Shown piece after piece: positions 55,441 through 64,000 of a stretch of DNA of 64,000 nt. Source of the stretch: Paenibacillus nuruki (GTDB taxonomy: Bacteria; Bacillota; Bacilli; Paenibacillales; Paenibacillaceae); NCBI RefSeq assembly GCF_001721045.1, contig NZ_MDER01000046.1, positions 62,001 to 126,000 of the forward strand. Reading direction: 5' to 3'. Numbering within the stretch: position 1 is the first letter of the stretch; each line of letters starts with the position of its first letter. The translations under genes and the position numbers were made by a program. Under the pieces are notes generated by a model that saw only the letters and a program-made list of their open reading frames with translations, made no database searches and had not been told where the DNA came from.

Positions 55441-56214
55441 ATGAAAATGATGAACCATGACCATGTAAATGAGATGAATAATGAACAAACAAATGACAAA
55501 GTTGTAGGAATGTTTGTAGACGAGCAACATGCGACTCAAGCGATCGAGCAATTGAAAGCAGCAGGTATTTCTACTGATCGAATCTCTGTTATTGCTAAAG
55601 ATAAAAAAGATCTAAAACATATTAGTGATGAAACAGGAACAAAAGCTCCTGAAGGTATTGCAACAGGCGCAACAGCTGGAGGATTACTAGGCGGTACAGC
55701 AGGACTTCTTGCAGGCTTAGGAATGATGGCTATTCCTGTATTTGGACCAATTATGGCAGCAGGCCCTATCGTAGTTGCTTTGACAGGTGCGGCAGTAGGC
55801 GCCGGTGCTGGTGGTCTAGTAGGCGGTCTTATTGGACTTGGTATTCCTGAAGATGAAGCCGCAGAATACGAGAACAATGTTAATGAAGGACAAATTCTAG
55901 TCTTGGTCGATGAGTCAGCAGGTCATCGTGATCAAATTTATGATATTTTCCGCACCAACCATGCTTCAAATAGTCGATTTTATGGTCGCAAAGATTCAGC
56001 GTCTCCGACTATCCCGACAACTGATCATTTAAGTGCACCTGTGGATCATACCGTAACAACAGATCACACAGATCATGATCGTTCACAAGTAACAGAAGAA
56101 GAGCAAGCGCTACGTTTACGTCAAGAAGAACTTCTAGCACGTGAAAATGAGCCTGTTATCAAAGAAGATGTAGCGGCGAATACAACTAACCCTTTACATC
56201 GTAATCAACGATAA
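55441..56214 (+). CDS. General stress protein, YflT family, paralogue 2
   Basis: 257 residues. YflT domain (DKVVGMFVDEQHATQAIEQLK, ISVIAKDKKDLKHI), glycine-zipper segment about 75-140 (GGLLGGTAGLLAGLGM, GAAVGAGAGGLVGGLIGLGIPEDEA) and EGQILVLVDES, then a hydrophilic His/Asp-rich tail of about 80 residues (TTDHTDHDR) that is absent from paralogue 1. It is highly similar to the next gene, so the pair is a tandem duplication. The function is unknown; YflT members respond to general stress. ATGs at 55441 and 55447 are both possible, flanking a GAGGAGG site. Confidence 0.82.
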   Translation: MKMMNHDHVNEMNNEQTNDKVVGMFVDEQHATQAIEQLKAAGISTDRISVIAKDKKDLKHISDETGTKAPEGIATGATAGGLLGGTAGLLAGLGMMAIPVFGPIMAAGPIVVALTGAAVGAGAGGLVGGLIGLGIPEDEAAEYENNVNEGQILVLVDESAGHRDQIYDIFRTNHASNSRFYGRKDSASPTIPTTDHLSAPVDHTVTTDHTDHDRSQVTEEEQALRLRQEELLARENEPVIKEDVAANTTNPLHRNQR

Positions 56215-56287
56215 GAAGTGCGTTGTTATATGAACAAACAATATCATTTATGAATTACAAAATAATTCTAAATAATCCAAATTAAGT

Positions 56288-56312
56288 GTTTTAAATATTT
56301 TTATACGGTTAA
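56288..56312 (+). promoter_or_regulatory. Sigma-B-like promoter of YflT paralogue 3
   Basis: GTTTTA (56288-56293), 13 nt ending TTTTTATAC, then GGTTAA (56307-56312). It has the same architecture as the promoter of paralogue 2. Confidence 0.45.
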
Positions 56313-56377
56313 GTCTATATCAGAGTCACACGAAATCTAAATACAAATTTGGTATACATCCCAAGGAGGAAAACATC

Positions 56378-57037
56378 ATGGAAAATAATAATTTGAATAC
56401 AAACAACAACGAATTGAACAACGATAAATTAGTAGGCGTATTTCAAACCGAGCAACAAGCGAGTCAAGCTATCGAAGATCTAAAAGCATCAGGTATTAAC
56501 AAAGACAATATCTCTGTTATTGCTAAAGACAAAAAAGACTTGAAGCATATTAGTGAAGAAACAGGAACAAAAGCACCTGAAGGTATTGCAACAGGAGCAG
56601 CAGCAGGCGGTACTATCGGTGGTGTTGCAGGACTTCTTGCAGGTATCGGAATGATGGCTATTCCCGTATTTGGTCCTATCATGGCAGCTGGTCCAATCGC
56701 AGTAACATTAGCAGGAGCCGCAGCTGGAGCTGCTGGTGGCGGACTTGTTGGTGGACTTATCGGACTAGGTATTCCTGAAGATCAAGCAAAAGAATACGAA
56801 AACAATGTAAAAGAAGGACAAATTCTAGTGTTGGTTGATGAGCAGACAGGTCGTCAAGTGACTGTATATGATATCTTCCGCAAAAATCAAGCTTCTAATA
56901 CTAGATATTATGATACAGATACAACAACGACTGCTTCCACAACAGGAACAGGTCTTGATAACGTAAATGTTGATCCTGATTTAAATGATGGTCGAGTTGG
57001 CGATGAGCGCGATCCGTTGAACTTACCTAGAAAATAA
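56378..57037 (+). CDS. General stress protein, YflT family, paralogue 3
   Basis: 219 residues. An Asn-rich start (NNNLNTNNNELNND) leads into the YflT domain (KLVGVFQTEQQASQAIEDLK), a glycine-zipper segment (GGTIGGVAGLLAGIGM, AGAAAGAAGGGLVGGLIGLGIPED) and EGQILVLVDEQTG. The tail is Asp/Thr rich. The core KDKKDLKHIS and the GTKAPEGIATGA block are shared with paralogue 2. Own promoter, AAGGAGG ribosome site and terminator. Confidence 0.82.
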   Translation: MENNNLNTNNNELNNDKLVGVFQTEQQASQAIEDLKASGINKDNISVIAKDKKDLKHISEETGTKAPEGIATGAAAGGTIGGVAGLLAGIGMMAIPVFGPIMAAGPIAVTLAGAAAGAAGGGLVGGLIGLGIPEDQAKEYENNVKEGQILVLVDEQTGRQVTVYDIFRKNQASNTRYYDTDTTTTASTTGTGLDNVNVDPDLNDGRVGDERDPLNLPRK

Positions 57038-57087
57038 GTTGTTACTATTGAGACAACAATAATAAAGCTATGTATCGTTAATGCTTT

Positions 57088-57128
57088 AAAAGACTCTATA
57101 AGCTAATCGCTTGTAGAGTCTTTTTTTC
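57088..57128 (+). terminator. Terminator after YflT paralogue 3
   Basis: AAAAGACTCTATAAGC pairs with GCTTGTAGAGTCTTTT, with one wobble, followed by a T run. Confidence 0.88.
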
Positions 57129-57268
57129 GTATTTCTGTTTAAGTGTTCCATTAGATATAACTTGGGTAATAGTAAAAGAAGTGAAATATAGTCAATATGC
57201 CATTATTTGATTACGCAAAATTTGTTTGTATGAAAACTCGGTCGAATGTATTGGTTCGGCGCTGATGT

Positions 57269-57280
57269 TATACATAACCT
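57269..57280 (+). promoter_or_regulatory. Palindrome upstream of the osmoprotectant operon
   Basis: GTTATACATAAC is a perfect palindrome 38 bp before the start codon of the ATPase gene. It could be an operator, for example for a GbsR/MarR-type regulator. No regulator gene is nearby. Confidence 0.3.
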
Positions 57281-57317
57281 ATAAAGATCAGATGGATGAT
57301 AAAGAGGAGGCAGATTT

Positions 57318-58109
57318 ATGATTAAGTTGCAACAAGTCACGAAGCAATATGAAGACGGTACGATTGCTGTACATCCGATGAATTTACATATCCAAAAAGG
57401 AGAATTTTTTGTACTGGTTGGGCCTAGTGGATGTGGTAAAACAACAACACTCAAAATGATCAATCGATTGATTGAACCAAGTTCAGGATCGATTGAAATC
57501 AACGACCAACAAGTGAATCATATGCCTGTACATGAATTGCGACAAGGAATAGGGTATGTGCTACAACAGATTGCTTTATTTCCACATATGACGGTAGAAG
57601 AAAATATAGCGATTACACCTGAATTATGCGGATGGGATCGTAAAAAAACAGATCAACGAATCGATGAACTTCTTCATATGGTTGGACTTGATCCTAAAGT
57701 GTTTCGTACACGTAAACCAGATGAATTATCTGGAGGGCAACAACAACGGATTGGTGTATTACGTGCACTGGCTGCTGATCCACCCGTTATTTTGATGGAT
57801 GAACCTTTCAGTGCACTTGATCCTTTGGCGAGAGAACGATTGCAAAATGATCTGTTAGAACTACAAGCGACCATTCAGAAAACGATTGTATTTGTAACTC
57901 ATGATATTCAAGAAGCGCTTAAATTAGGAGATCGTATTGGTGTGATGCGTGAAGGGCATATTATTCAAGCGGATACACCAGAACAATTGTTACATCATCC
58001 AGCAGATCCTTTTGTTAGTGAATTTTTTGGTTCGGTACAAGTAGAATCCAATCCATTACCTTCACTACTCCAAAAAACGTCTGTATATAGCAAAGGAGAA
58101 GCTGAATAA
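57318..58109 (+). CDS. opuFA: Osmoprotectant ABC transporter ATPase (OpuBA/OpuFA-like)
   Basis: 263 residues. Walker A GPSGCGKT, Q-loop VLQQIALFPHM, signature LSGGQQQR, Walker B VILMDEPFSALD and switch VTHDIQEA. ProV/OpuA-type helices precede the signature (CGWDRKKTDQRIDELLHMVGLD). No CBS domains are visible; they occur in OpuAA and OpuCA. It is translationally coupled to the next gene through TAATG. Confidence 0.85.
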   Translation: MIKLQQVTKQYEDGTIAVHPMNLHIQKGEFFVLVGPSGCGKTTTLKMINRLIEPSSGSIEINDQQVNHMPVHELRQGIGYVLQQIALFPHMTVEENIAITPELCGWDRKKTDQRIDELLHMVGLDPKVFRTRKPDELSGGQQQRIGVLRALAADPPVILMDEPFSALDPLARERLQNDLLELQATIQKTIVFVTHDIQEALKLGDRIGVMREGHIIQADTPEQLLHHPADPFVSEFFGSVQVESNPLPSLLQKTSVYSKGEAE

Positions 58110-59623
58110 TGAATAATTTGTGGGAAGTCATGATTCAGCGTCAGGATCAATTATTACAAGCATTAACTCAACATATCCTGATTTCTTTTGTAGCGCTATT
58201 ATGTGCTTTGATTATTGCCATTCCTTTAGGGATCTATATCGCTCGTCATTTGAAAATATCAGAAGGAGTGCTAGGCGTTGCCGCTGTATTACAGACGATT
58301 CCTTCACTGGCTTTGCTTGGTCTGTTGATTCCGTTACTAGGGATTGGTATTGTACCTGCTATTGTAGCGATAGTGATCTATGCATTGTTGCCTATTTTGC
58401 GTAATACATATACAGGTATTCGAAAAGTCGATCCTTCTTTAATCGAAGCCGCAGATGCTATGGGTATGACACCGATGAAGAGATTGTTCAAAGTCGAGTT
58501 GCCTTTAGCGATGCCTGTTATTATGGCAGGTATTCGTACAGCGATGGTTCTTATTATTGGAACAACTACACTGGCTGCATTGATTGGTGCAGGTGGGTTA
58601 GGAGATATTATTTTACTAGGGATCGATCGCAATGATACAGCATTACTGATCTTAGGAGCGGTACCGGCAGCGTTACTTGCGATTATATTCGATCTATTAC
58701 TACGTGTGATTGAAAAAAGATCATTCCGACAATCGATCATCTGGTTATCTGCTACAGCATTAATTGTAATTGCAATTAGTGTGATTCCGTTGTTCAACAA
58801 TACGCAAAAAGATTTGGTGATTGCAGGTAAGCTGGGTGCAGAACCAGAAATTCTGATTAATATGTACAAAGAATTGATCGAACAAGATACAAGCTTAACA
58901 GTTGAACTAAAGCCAGGCATGGGTAAAACTACATTTTTATTCAACGCTTTAAAAAATAAAAATATTGATATCTATCCTGAATTTACAGGTACAGCTCTGG
59001 CAGAATTCCTTAAAGAAGATGCTGTCAGTACAGATAGTACAGAAGTATACAATCAAGCCAAAGAAGGCATGTCCAAAAAGTTCAATATGGATATGCTAGC
59101 ACCGATGAAATATAACAATACGTATACATTAGCTGTACCAGAGGCATATGCAGAACAGAACCAATTGGAAACCATGTCTGATCTGCAAAATGTATCTTCA
59201 CAAGTTAAAGTTGGATTTACACGCGAATTTGCCGATCGTAATGATGGATATATTGGGATAACCAAATTATACGGATTCACTTTCCCTAATTTGCAAACGA
59301 TGGAGCCCAAACTCCGTTATAGTGCGATCGCATCCGGTGATATTCAATTGATGGATGCGTATTCGACAGATAGTGAACTACAACGGTATAAGCTAAAAGT
59401 GCTCAAAGATGACAAAGGATTATTTCCACCCTATCAAGGTGCCCCATTGATGCGGGATGAGACATTAAAGCAATATCCTGAAGTGGCAGAAGCATTAGAG
59501 CGCTTATCCGGTCAGATCACTGATGATGAAATGCGCGCCATGAATTATCAGGTAGATGTCGAAGGGAAGCCTGCATCTGAAGTGGCAACCGCCTTTTTAC
59601 AGCAAAAAGGGTTATTGAAATAA
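58109..59623 (+). CDS. opuFB: Fused osmoprotectant permease and substrate-binding protein (OpuF type)
   Basis: 504 residues. An N-terminal permease (about 1-235; docking loop IEAADAMGMTPMKRLFKVELPLA) is fused through a membrane anchor to a glycine-betaine/choline-type binding domain (about 236-500: LVIAGKLGAEPEILINMYKEL, LKNKNIDIYPEFTGTAL, DAYSTDSELQRYKL). Fusion of permease and OpuAC/OpuBC-like domain with a separate ATPase defines the OpuF class. It imports compatible solutes such as glycine betaine during osmotic stress. The aromatic cage for the ligand was not resolved. Confidence 0.85.
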   Translation: MNNLWEVMIQRQDQLLQALTQHILISFVALLCALIIAIPLGIYIARHLKISEGVLGVAAVLQTIPSLALLGLLIPLLGIGIVPAIVAIVIYALLPILRNTYTGIRKVDPSLIEAADAMGMTPMKRLFKVELPLAMPVIMAGIRTAMVLIIGTTTLAALIGAGGLGDIILLGIDRNDTALLILGAVPAALLAIIFDLLLRVIEKRSFRQSIIWLSATALIVIAISVIPLFNNTQKDLVIAGKLGAEPEILINMYKELIEQDTSLTVELKPGMGKTTFLFNALKNKNIDIYPEFTGTALAEFLKEDAVSTDSTEVYNQAKEGMSKKFNMDMLAPMKYNNTYTLAVPEAYAEQNQLETMSDLQNVSSQVKVGFTREFADRNDGYIGITKLYGFTFPNLQTMEPKLRYSAIASGDIQLMDAYSTDSELQRYKLKVLKDDKGLFPPYQGAPLMRDETLKQYPEVAEALERLSGQITDDEMRAMNYQVDVEGKPASEVATAFLQQKGLLK

Positions 59624-59684
59624 GAGATATACACTAATGATGGATATTCTTGCAAGCTAATTTCAATAAGAATATGAGTTGAAC

Positions 59685-59735
59685 AAAAGTCGTACTTTTC
59701 AGTGGATGATTCGCTGAATCGTGCGACTTTTTGGG
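59685..59735 (+). terminator. Terminator of the osmoprotectant operon
   Basis: AAAAGTCGTAC and GTGCGACTTTT, with inner CAG/CTG pairing, then a T. Confidence 0.75.
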
Positions 59736-59856
59736 CTATGCAGAGAGAGGATTTGAAATGTGAAAAATTTGTTCATAATCAGTTGTACCTTGTTGTTCAC
59801 ATTTGAGGTATAATGAAAGGATGCACTAAATTAGATCATTTGGAGGAATACACGGA

Positions 59857-61818
59857 TTGAACACTTATCCATTTACATTTGATCCCGGACAACCATTTAT
59901 TAAGCAAGCGAGTGATTGGATCGCGGATGTATTTTATGATATTTTACCCGAAGCCGGCTTTGAGGTAAGAGACGAACAGATTTATATGGCTTTTCAATTG
60001 GAAAAAGCATATGCCGAAAAGAAAACTATTTTTGCAGAAGCTGGCGTAGGTACAGGTAAAACATTAGTGTATCTTTTGTATGCGATTGCTTATGCCCGGT
60101 ATACACGTAAGCCTGCTATTATTGCTTGTGCAGATGAGTCGTTGATCGAGCAGTTGGTAAAACCAGAAGGCGATATTAGCAAACTGGCTAAGCATTTGAA
60201 CTTGGTCGTCGATGCCCGTCTTGGGAAATCGCCAGACCAATACATCTGCTTGAACAAATTGGATGTCGTACGTGACGATGCAACTGAAAGTGATGTCTAT
60301 CGTGATATCTATGCAGGTTTGCCTGAATTTGTTCACTATCCAGATACGATGCAATCTTTTTACCCGTATGGGAATCGTAAAGAATATCCTGAATTAACCG
60401 ATGGCGAATGGAGCCGAATTGGTTGGGATGTATTCCAAGACTGTCTGGTCTGTCCGCAACGTCATCGCTGTGGGCAAACATTATCGCGTGAACATTATCG
60501 CAAATCATCTGATTTGATTATTTGTTCGCATGACTTTTATATGGAACATGTCTGGACATATGATGCACGTAAACGTGAAGGACAACTTCCTTTGCTACCT
60601 GATCATAGCTCTGTTGTTTTTGATGAAGGGCATTTGCTTGAAACGGCGGCTCAAAATGCACTCACACACAAATTAAAACATTCGCTTTTTGAAAGTATTG
60701 TAGTGCGTTTGTTAGAAGGCGAAGTTCGTGAGACGTTAGCGCTAGCTGTTGAAGAAGTGATTTTGGAAAGTGATATCTTATTCGAGAAGTTAGCGAAGTA
60801 TAGCCAGCCTGTACCTGCATCGGATCGGAAAGAAATCAACTGGAATACCGATCTTATGAATCAAGTAGGACGTGTGCAAGCACAGATTGCTGTCATTGAA
60901 GAAGAATTGGTATTTGAAAGTGCATTATTTACACTGGATGATTATCAGTTGAAGATTGTAGAAGAACATCTAGAAATGATTCAAATTGCACTTAACCTTT
61001 GCCGTAGACAAGATCAATTGATCTCTTGGGTGACAGGGGAAGAAGCTGATCTTACCTTAGTGATTATGCCGAAAAAAGTAAAAGAAATTCTGAATGAGAA
61101 AGTATTTGCTAAAAAAATGCCTGTTATTTTCTCTTCAGCTACCTTATCGGTAGAAGGTTCTTTCGATTATATTGCGCATAGTCTAGGAATTGATAAATAT
61201 TTGTCCTTCTCGGTCGCATCTCCTTATGATTACAAAGAGCAGATGCAAGCGAATCTAATGCCTGTATTACCAGGGGTGACAACAACTTCTGGAGCTTCTT
61301 TGGGATTGCTCGACTTGAATGCGGTCCATGTTCAGTCTGAACGTGTACTGGAATTGTTAGATCAATCGGGTGGACGTGCATTGATTTTATTCTCGTCTAT
61401 CGAAGAATTAGCCGCTTTCCGTCAAAGTACACAAAGTCTTACAGGATATGCTAAGTATCGGATTTTGTACGAAGGATCGGCTGAGATTAGTCATTTGATC
61501 TCTGCTTTCCAACAAGATGAGACCAGTGTATTATGTGCAGTCACCCTATGGGAAGGATTAGATATTCCGGGACCATCATTGTCCAATGTGATTGTCTGGT
61601 CATTACCATTCCCATCTAACGATCCACTGTTTGCTTCACGTCGTGCTGAGGCTGTTAATGCATTTGAAGAAGTTGATATGCCTTATATGTTACTTCGTCT
61701 TCGCCAGGGTATGGGACGCTTAATTCGTTCCCGTGAAGATAGCGGAAGCGTATCAATCTTTGGTCGAGAACTCGATCAACCAGATGTTCGTCAAGCTGTT
61801 GAGCAGTTGTTACCTTAA
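59857..61818 (+). CDS. DinG/YoaA-like XPD-family DNA helicase
   Basis: 653 residues, TTG start after GGAGGAA. Walker A AEAGVGTGKT (motif I), an Fe-S candidate cluster CLVCPQRHRC plus nearby Cys, motif II DEGH, SSATLSVEGSF (motif III) and C-terminal WEGLDIPG and QGMGRLIRSREDSG (motif VI). It unwinds 5'-tailed DNA, R-loops or D-loops using ATP. B. subtilis DinG carries an N-terminal exonuclease domain; this protein has none and resembles the shorter DinG/YoaA type. Monocistronic with a hairpin downstream. Confidence 0.85.
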   Translation: MNTYPFTFDPGQPFIKQASDWIADVFYDILPEAGFEVRDEQIYMAFQLEKAYAEKKTIFAEAGVGTGKTLVYLLYAIAYARYTRKPAIIACADESLIEQLVKPEGDISKLAKHLNLVVDARLGKSPDQYICLNKLDVVRDDATESDVYRDIYAGLPEFVHYPDTMQSFYPYGNRKEYPELTDGEWSRIGWDVFQDCLVCPQRHRCGQTLSREHYRKSSDLIICSHDFYMEHVWTYDARKREGQLPLLPDHSSVVFDEGHLLETAAQNALTHKLKHSLFESIVVRLLEGEVRETLALAVEEVILESDILFEKLAKYSQPVPASDRKEINWNTDLMNQVGRVQAQIAVIEEELVFESALFTLDDYQLKIVEEHLEMIQIALNLCRRQDQLISWVTGEEADLTLVIMPKKVKEILNEKVFAKKMPVIFSSATLSVEGSFDYIAHSLGIDKYLSFSVASPYDYKEQMQANLMPVLPGVTTTSGASLGLLDLNAVHVQSERVLELLDQSGGRALILFSSIEELAAFRQSTQSLTGYAKYRILYEGSAEISHLISAFQQDETSVLCAVTLWEGLDIPGPSLSNVIVWSLPFPSNDPLFASRRAEAVNAFEEVDMPYMLLRLRQGMGRLIRSREDSGSVSIFGRELDQPDVRQAVEQLLP

Positions 61819-61896
61819 TACAATAAATAAAGTTAATATGTACCCATATGAAATGACTTAGTGAACAGCAAAGTTATTGTTAGAAAATCATAGTAG

Positions 61897-61931
61897 AGGG
61901 GATTGAATAGTTTTTATTCAATTCCTTTTTG
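61897..61931 (+). terminator. Terminator after the helicase gene
   Basis: GGGGATTGAAT-AGTTTTT-ATTCAATTCCTTTTT, 10 or more pairs. Confidence 0.78.
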
Positions 61932-61966
61932 CTGTGAATATAATACATAAGAGTAGGGGATACAAT

Positions 61967-62743
61967 ATGCAGATGATCGATATTCAAGCGATGTATGAGC
62001 AATTTAATACATTGAGCGCCAGTACTAAGTTTGTCATTGCAGGTGTAGCGACTTTTTTTGTATTTATGTACAAAACATTTGCGACTATGTATGCTGAAAA
62101 TGATAAAAATATACAGGCAGTAGCTATTAAAAAGAACGAATTACTTTATAAGTTACAAGCAGGTTTATCTATTTATGAAAAAAGCAGTAGAAGCCTTCAA
62201 GATCAAAATGAACTTATTAATAAGCTTTCCGAATGTATCATCTATTTTGATTATAAATTAAGGAGCAAAATAGAATTATTCTATAGTAACCGTTCAGAAG
62301 CGACTTTGAATGTGATAAAAATAGCTATTAAAAATGAGGTAAATAAAATGCCTATAGCTATTCAAGAAGTATCTACTGTAGAGCAGTTTATATTGTTTTC
62401 AATTAAAATAGTTAGACCCGTATTTTCTGTAATGGTAGTACTTATGTATTTCGTTTTAAGTATTTTTATATATATTAATGTTTCTCAAACTATCGGTTGG
62501 TCAGCAAAAATTAACATGATATGCTTTTTTGGTGTTATTATTATATCTTTCTTTTTACTGACTATATTAGTAGATTCTTTATTTAACAATATGAAATCGG
62601 TTAGATTTTCAATTGTACAAGGGTTATATCTTGCTTTTATTCTATTAATGGTATTTCCTTTAAGAATAGATTGGATATCGCCGATTTTTTTGATAATAAC
62701 GCAATTTGTTTTATTTATCTTTTTCATAAAATCTAAAAAGTAA
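61967..62743 (+). CDS. AT-rich membrane protein of unknown function
   Basis: About 258 residues from the ATG at 61967, preceded by GGGGATA. Span 1 is about 19-37 (FVIAGVATFFVFMYKTF). A mostly helical, charged domain of about 100 residues follows (45-140, KKNELLYKLQAGLSIYEKS), then four further spans (about 145-253). Base composition is more AT-rich and Ile/Phe/Lys-heavy than its neighbours. I recognise no family. The layout suggests a soluble domain facing one side and a C-terminal membrane bundle. Possible recent acquisition. Confidence 0.65.
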   Translation: MQMIDIQAMYEQFNTLSASTKFVIAGVATFFVFMYKTFATMYAENDKNIQAVAIKKNELLYKLQAGLSIYEKSSRSLQDQNELINKLSECIIYFDYKLRSKIELFYSNRSEATLNVIKIAIKNEVNKMPIAIQEVSTVEQFILFSIKIVRPVFSVMVVLMYFVLSIFIYINVSQTIGWSAKINMICFFGVIIISFFLLTILVDSLFNNMKSVRFSIVQGLYLAFILLMVFPLRIDWISPIFLIITQFVLFIFFIKSKK

Positions 62744-62789
62744 TGATTGTAGTGAATCCAATTATTCTATCTCTTCTAAACGGGTAATA

Positions 62790-63977
62790 TCAATCTTTCA
62801 TCACATATACATACTTTTTCACTCCGCTTTTTGAATAACCATGATTTTCAAAAGTCAAAGCTCCATTTGTATTTTCACCTGTAAATATCAGATCATCTCC
62901 ATGATAAGGCACATCATTAAGTTCACAATACTCTTGTTCTTCTTTATTCAACAACTTTTTATATAGAAGAACACTAGACTTATCTCGTAAATCAATTAAT
63001 GTAAGAAGACCTGTATGATTAGGACGAACAATTAAATACGTATCAGTGATTCCAACTACCGAGTAATTAGTTTGTATACCTGTGAGGGTGGCTAAGTTAT
63101 AACGAGAAGTGACTTTGCCTGAAAAATCTAAAAATTCAAGTGTATCTTTATTAACAAGTACAGCATTGTCTTTGTATTGGATAACATTTTGATCATACCT
63201 TTGCCAGTAATCAGCGTGTGCCTGACGAACTATTTTATCATCTTTGACAAAAGCTGTATAAAAATCATAATTGATCATTGGTTCACCAAAATTATCTAAC
63301 CATTCAACCGTATGACCGCTTGTACCGATATCATAGACTTGAAGACGTACCAGATGTTCAAGTTTGGCTTGCAATTTGCCTGCCAAAACTGGTTTGGCAA
63401 AAGAAGAAGAAGAGAAGTACAGTTCATTATTTTGATTATTGAACCAGACAGTAGCCGTTTTGCTATTTGCTTTAGCATAGGTGGTATTGGACTTGAATGT
63501 AATGACTTGTTTTTTACTATTCCAAATCACTTGCTGACCTGAAGCTTCTGCAATCATACGGGCAGGTACATACGTAGTATTTTTGATCGTACGTATTGCT
63601 TGTGGAAGATTTTTAATTTTACTATTGATCTTCACTGTTCCTTTTTTCTGATTTAATTCTGTTAAATATTTAGGATAAGTTAGTGTAATGGTATGTTGAG
63701 AGCTATTCCAATACGTATGAATCCCTACTTTTTGACTGATTTCTCGCAAAGGCAAATAGACTGAACCTTGAATCATAAGAGGTGAGGTTTTAAGATCTTG
63801 TGTAATATTACTTTCATTGAGCATGACTTGAATAATAGACTGAGACGTAGATGATTCAGCATAAGCAGTTGCTGATTGATCTGTATGTACAGTAGTGAAT
63901 AGAACGACATAAAAAGTGCTAGATAATAAGGCAATTGCAACAATTTTGGCAGTAGAGCGAATCATAGAATATATCAT
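62790..63977 (-). CDS. Secreted protein with copper amine oxidase N-terminal domain
   Basis: 395 residues with a signal peptide of about 40 residues (IVAIALLSSTFYVVLF, cleaved near AYA). Residues about 45-165 hold two repeats of the copper amine oxidase N-domain type (GSVYLPLREISQKVG, HTYWNSSQHTITLTY; NTTYVPARMIAEASG, QVIWNSKKQVITF). In Paenibacillus such domains usually occur in secreted or wall proteins without oxidase activity. The C-terminal 220 residues are rich in Tyr/Asp and beta strands and may form a propeller-like fold. AAAGGAGG lies 9 nt before the ATG. Function unknown. Confidence 0.8.
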   Translation of the reverse strand: MIYSMIRSTAKIVAIALLSSTFYVVLFTTVHTDQSATAYAESSTSQSIIQVMLNESNITQDLKTSPLMIQGSVYLPLREISQKVGIHTYWNSSQHTITLTYPKYLTELNQKKGTVKINSKIKNLPQAIRTIKNTTYVPARMIAEASGQQVIWNSKKQVITFKSNTTYAKANSKTATVWFNNQNNELYFSSSSFAKPVLAGKLQAKLEHLVRLQVYDIGTSGHTVEWLDNFGEPMINYDFYTAFVKDDKIVRQAHADYWQRYDQNVIQYKDNAVLVNKDTLEFLDFSGKVTSRYNLATLTGIQTNYSVVGITDTYLIVRPNHTGLLTLIDLRDKSSVLLYKKLLNKEEQEYCELNDVPYHGDDLIFTGENTNGALTFENHGYSKSGVKKYVYVMKD

Positions 63978-64000
63978 TTGTTATACCTCCTTTAGTAGAC

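Noticed and set aside
58378-58944. A 188-codon ORF antisense to the fused OpuF gene
   Set aside because: It lies within a well-conserved transporter, is compositionally a shadow and has no start signal.

Overview
The window looks like chromosomal DNA of a low-to-moderate GC Paenibacillaceae member, most likely Paenibacillus. Reasons: Firmicute-type Shine-Dalgarno sequences (AGGAGG-like), many ABC transporters of the LplABC and MalEFG types with AraC regulators, a CBM3 secreted protein, B. subtilis-like TreA/TreP/TreR, MccAB, CatE, LmrAB and TcyLMN-YtmO-YtnL orthologues, and numerous rho-independent terminators. There is no rRNA, tRNA, prophage, insertion sequence or CRISPR array. Species cannot be fixed from this sequence alone.

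Layout. 1-2.6 kb: a truncated multicopper oxidase lipoprotein (-) and a secreted FN3-CBM3 protein. 2.7-8.5 kb: catE dioxygenase, a DUF4190 protein, a small unknown protein, a mismatch uracil-DNA glycosylase, an lmrA/lmrB-like repressor-efflux pair and a flavin reductase. 8.5-14.8 kb: an SgrR-like regulator divergent from an MFS exporter, HemD-like protein, pdxK, a lipoprotein, a cluster of hairpins and an HPr/Crh-like protein. 14.9-21 kb: an AraC regulator with a CUT1 sugar importer, and a LiaS/DesK-type two-component system.

21.3-37.7 kb is a sulfur-salvage region: a YtnI glutaredoxin, YtnJ monooxygenase and YtlI-like LysR regulator; then TcyJ/K-TcyL-TcyM-TcyN cystine-type importer, YtmO monooxygenase and YtnL amidohydrolase; an ArsR-like regulator; and a five-gene Dpp/Opp-type peptide importer. 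Three promoters here, and that of the distant mccAB operon, share an operator-like element just downstream of +1, suggesting one cysteine-responsive (CymR-like) regulon. 37.7-40.3 kb: trhO and a second-type rsgA preceded by a 24-codon leader ORF.

40.6-46.7 kb: a membrane-anchored AraC regulator convergent with an LplBCA-type oligosaccharide importer. 47-57 kb: three YflT-family general stress paralogues flanking a trehalose locus (treA-treP-treR with twin TreR operators) and mccAB. 57.3-64 kb: an OpuF-like osmoprotectant importer, a DinG-family helicase, an unknown AT-rich membrane protein and a secreted copper-amine-oxidase-N-domain protein.

The most unusual object is a pair of about 135-nt multi-branched palindromic elements (minus strand about 24897-25037, plus strand about 38773-38906). 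They share conserved loops and junctions, while the paired arms differ in sequence yet keep complementarity. That is the covariation signature of a structured RNA or structured mobile repeat family, and no annotated gene explains it.
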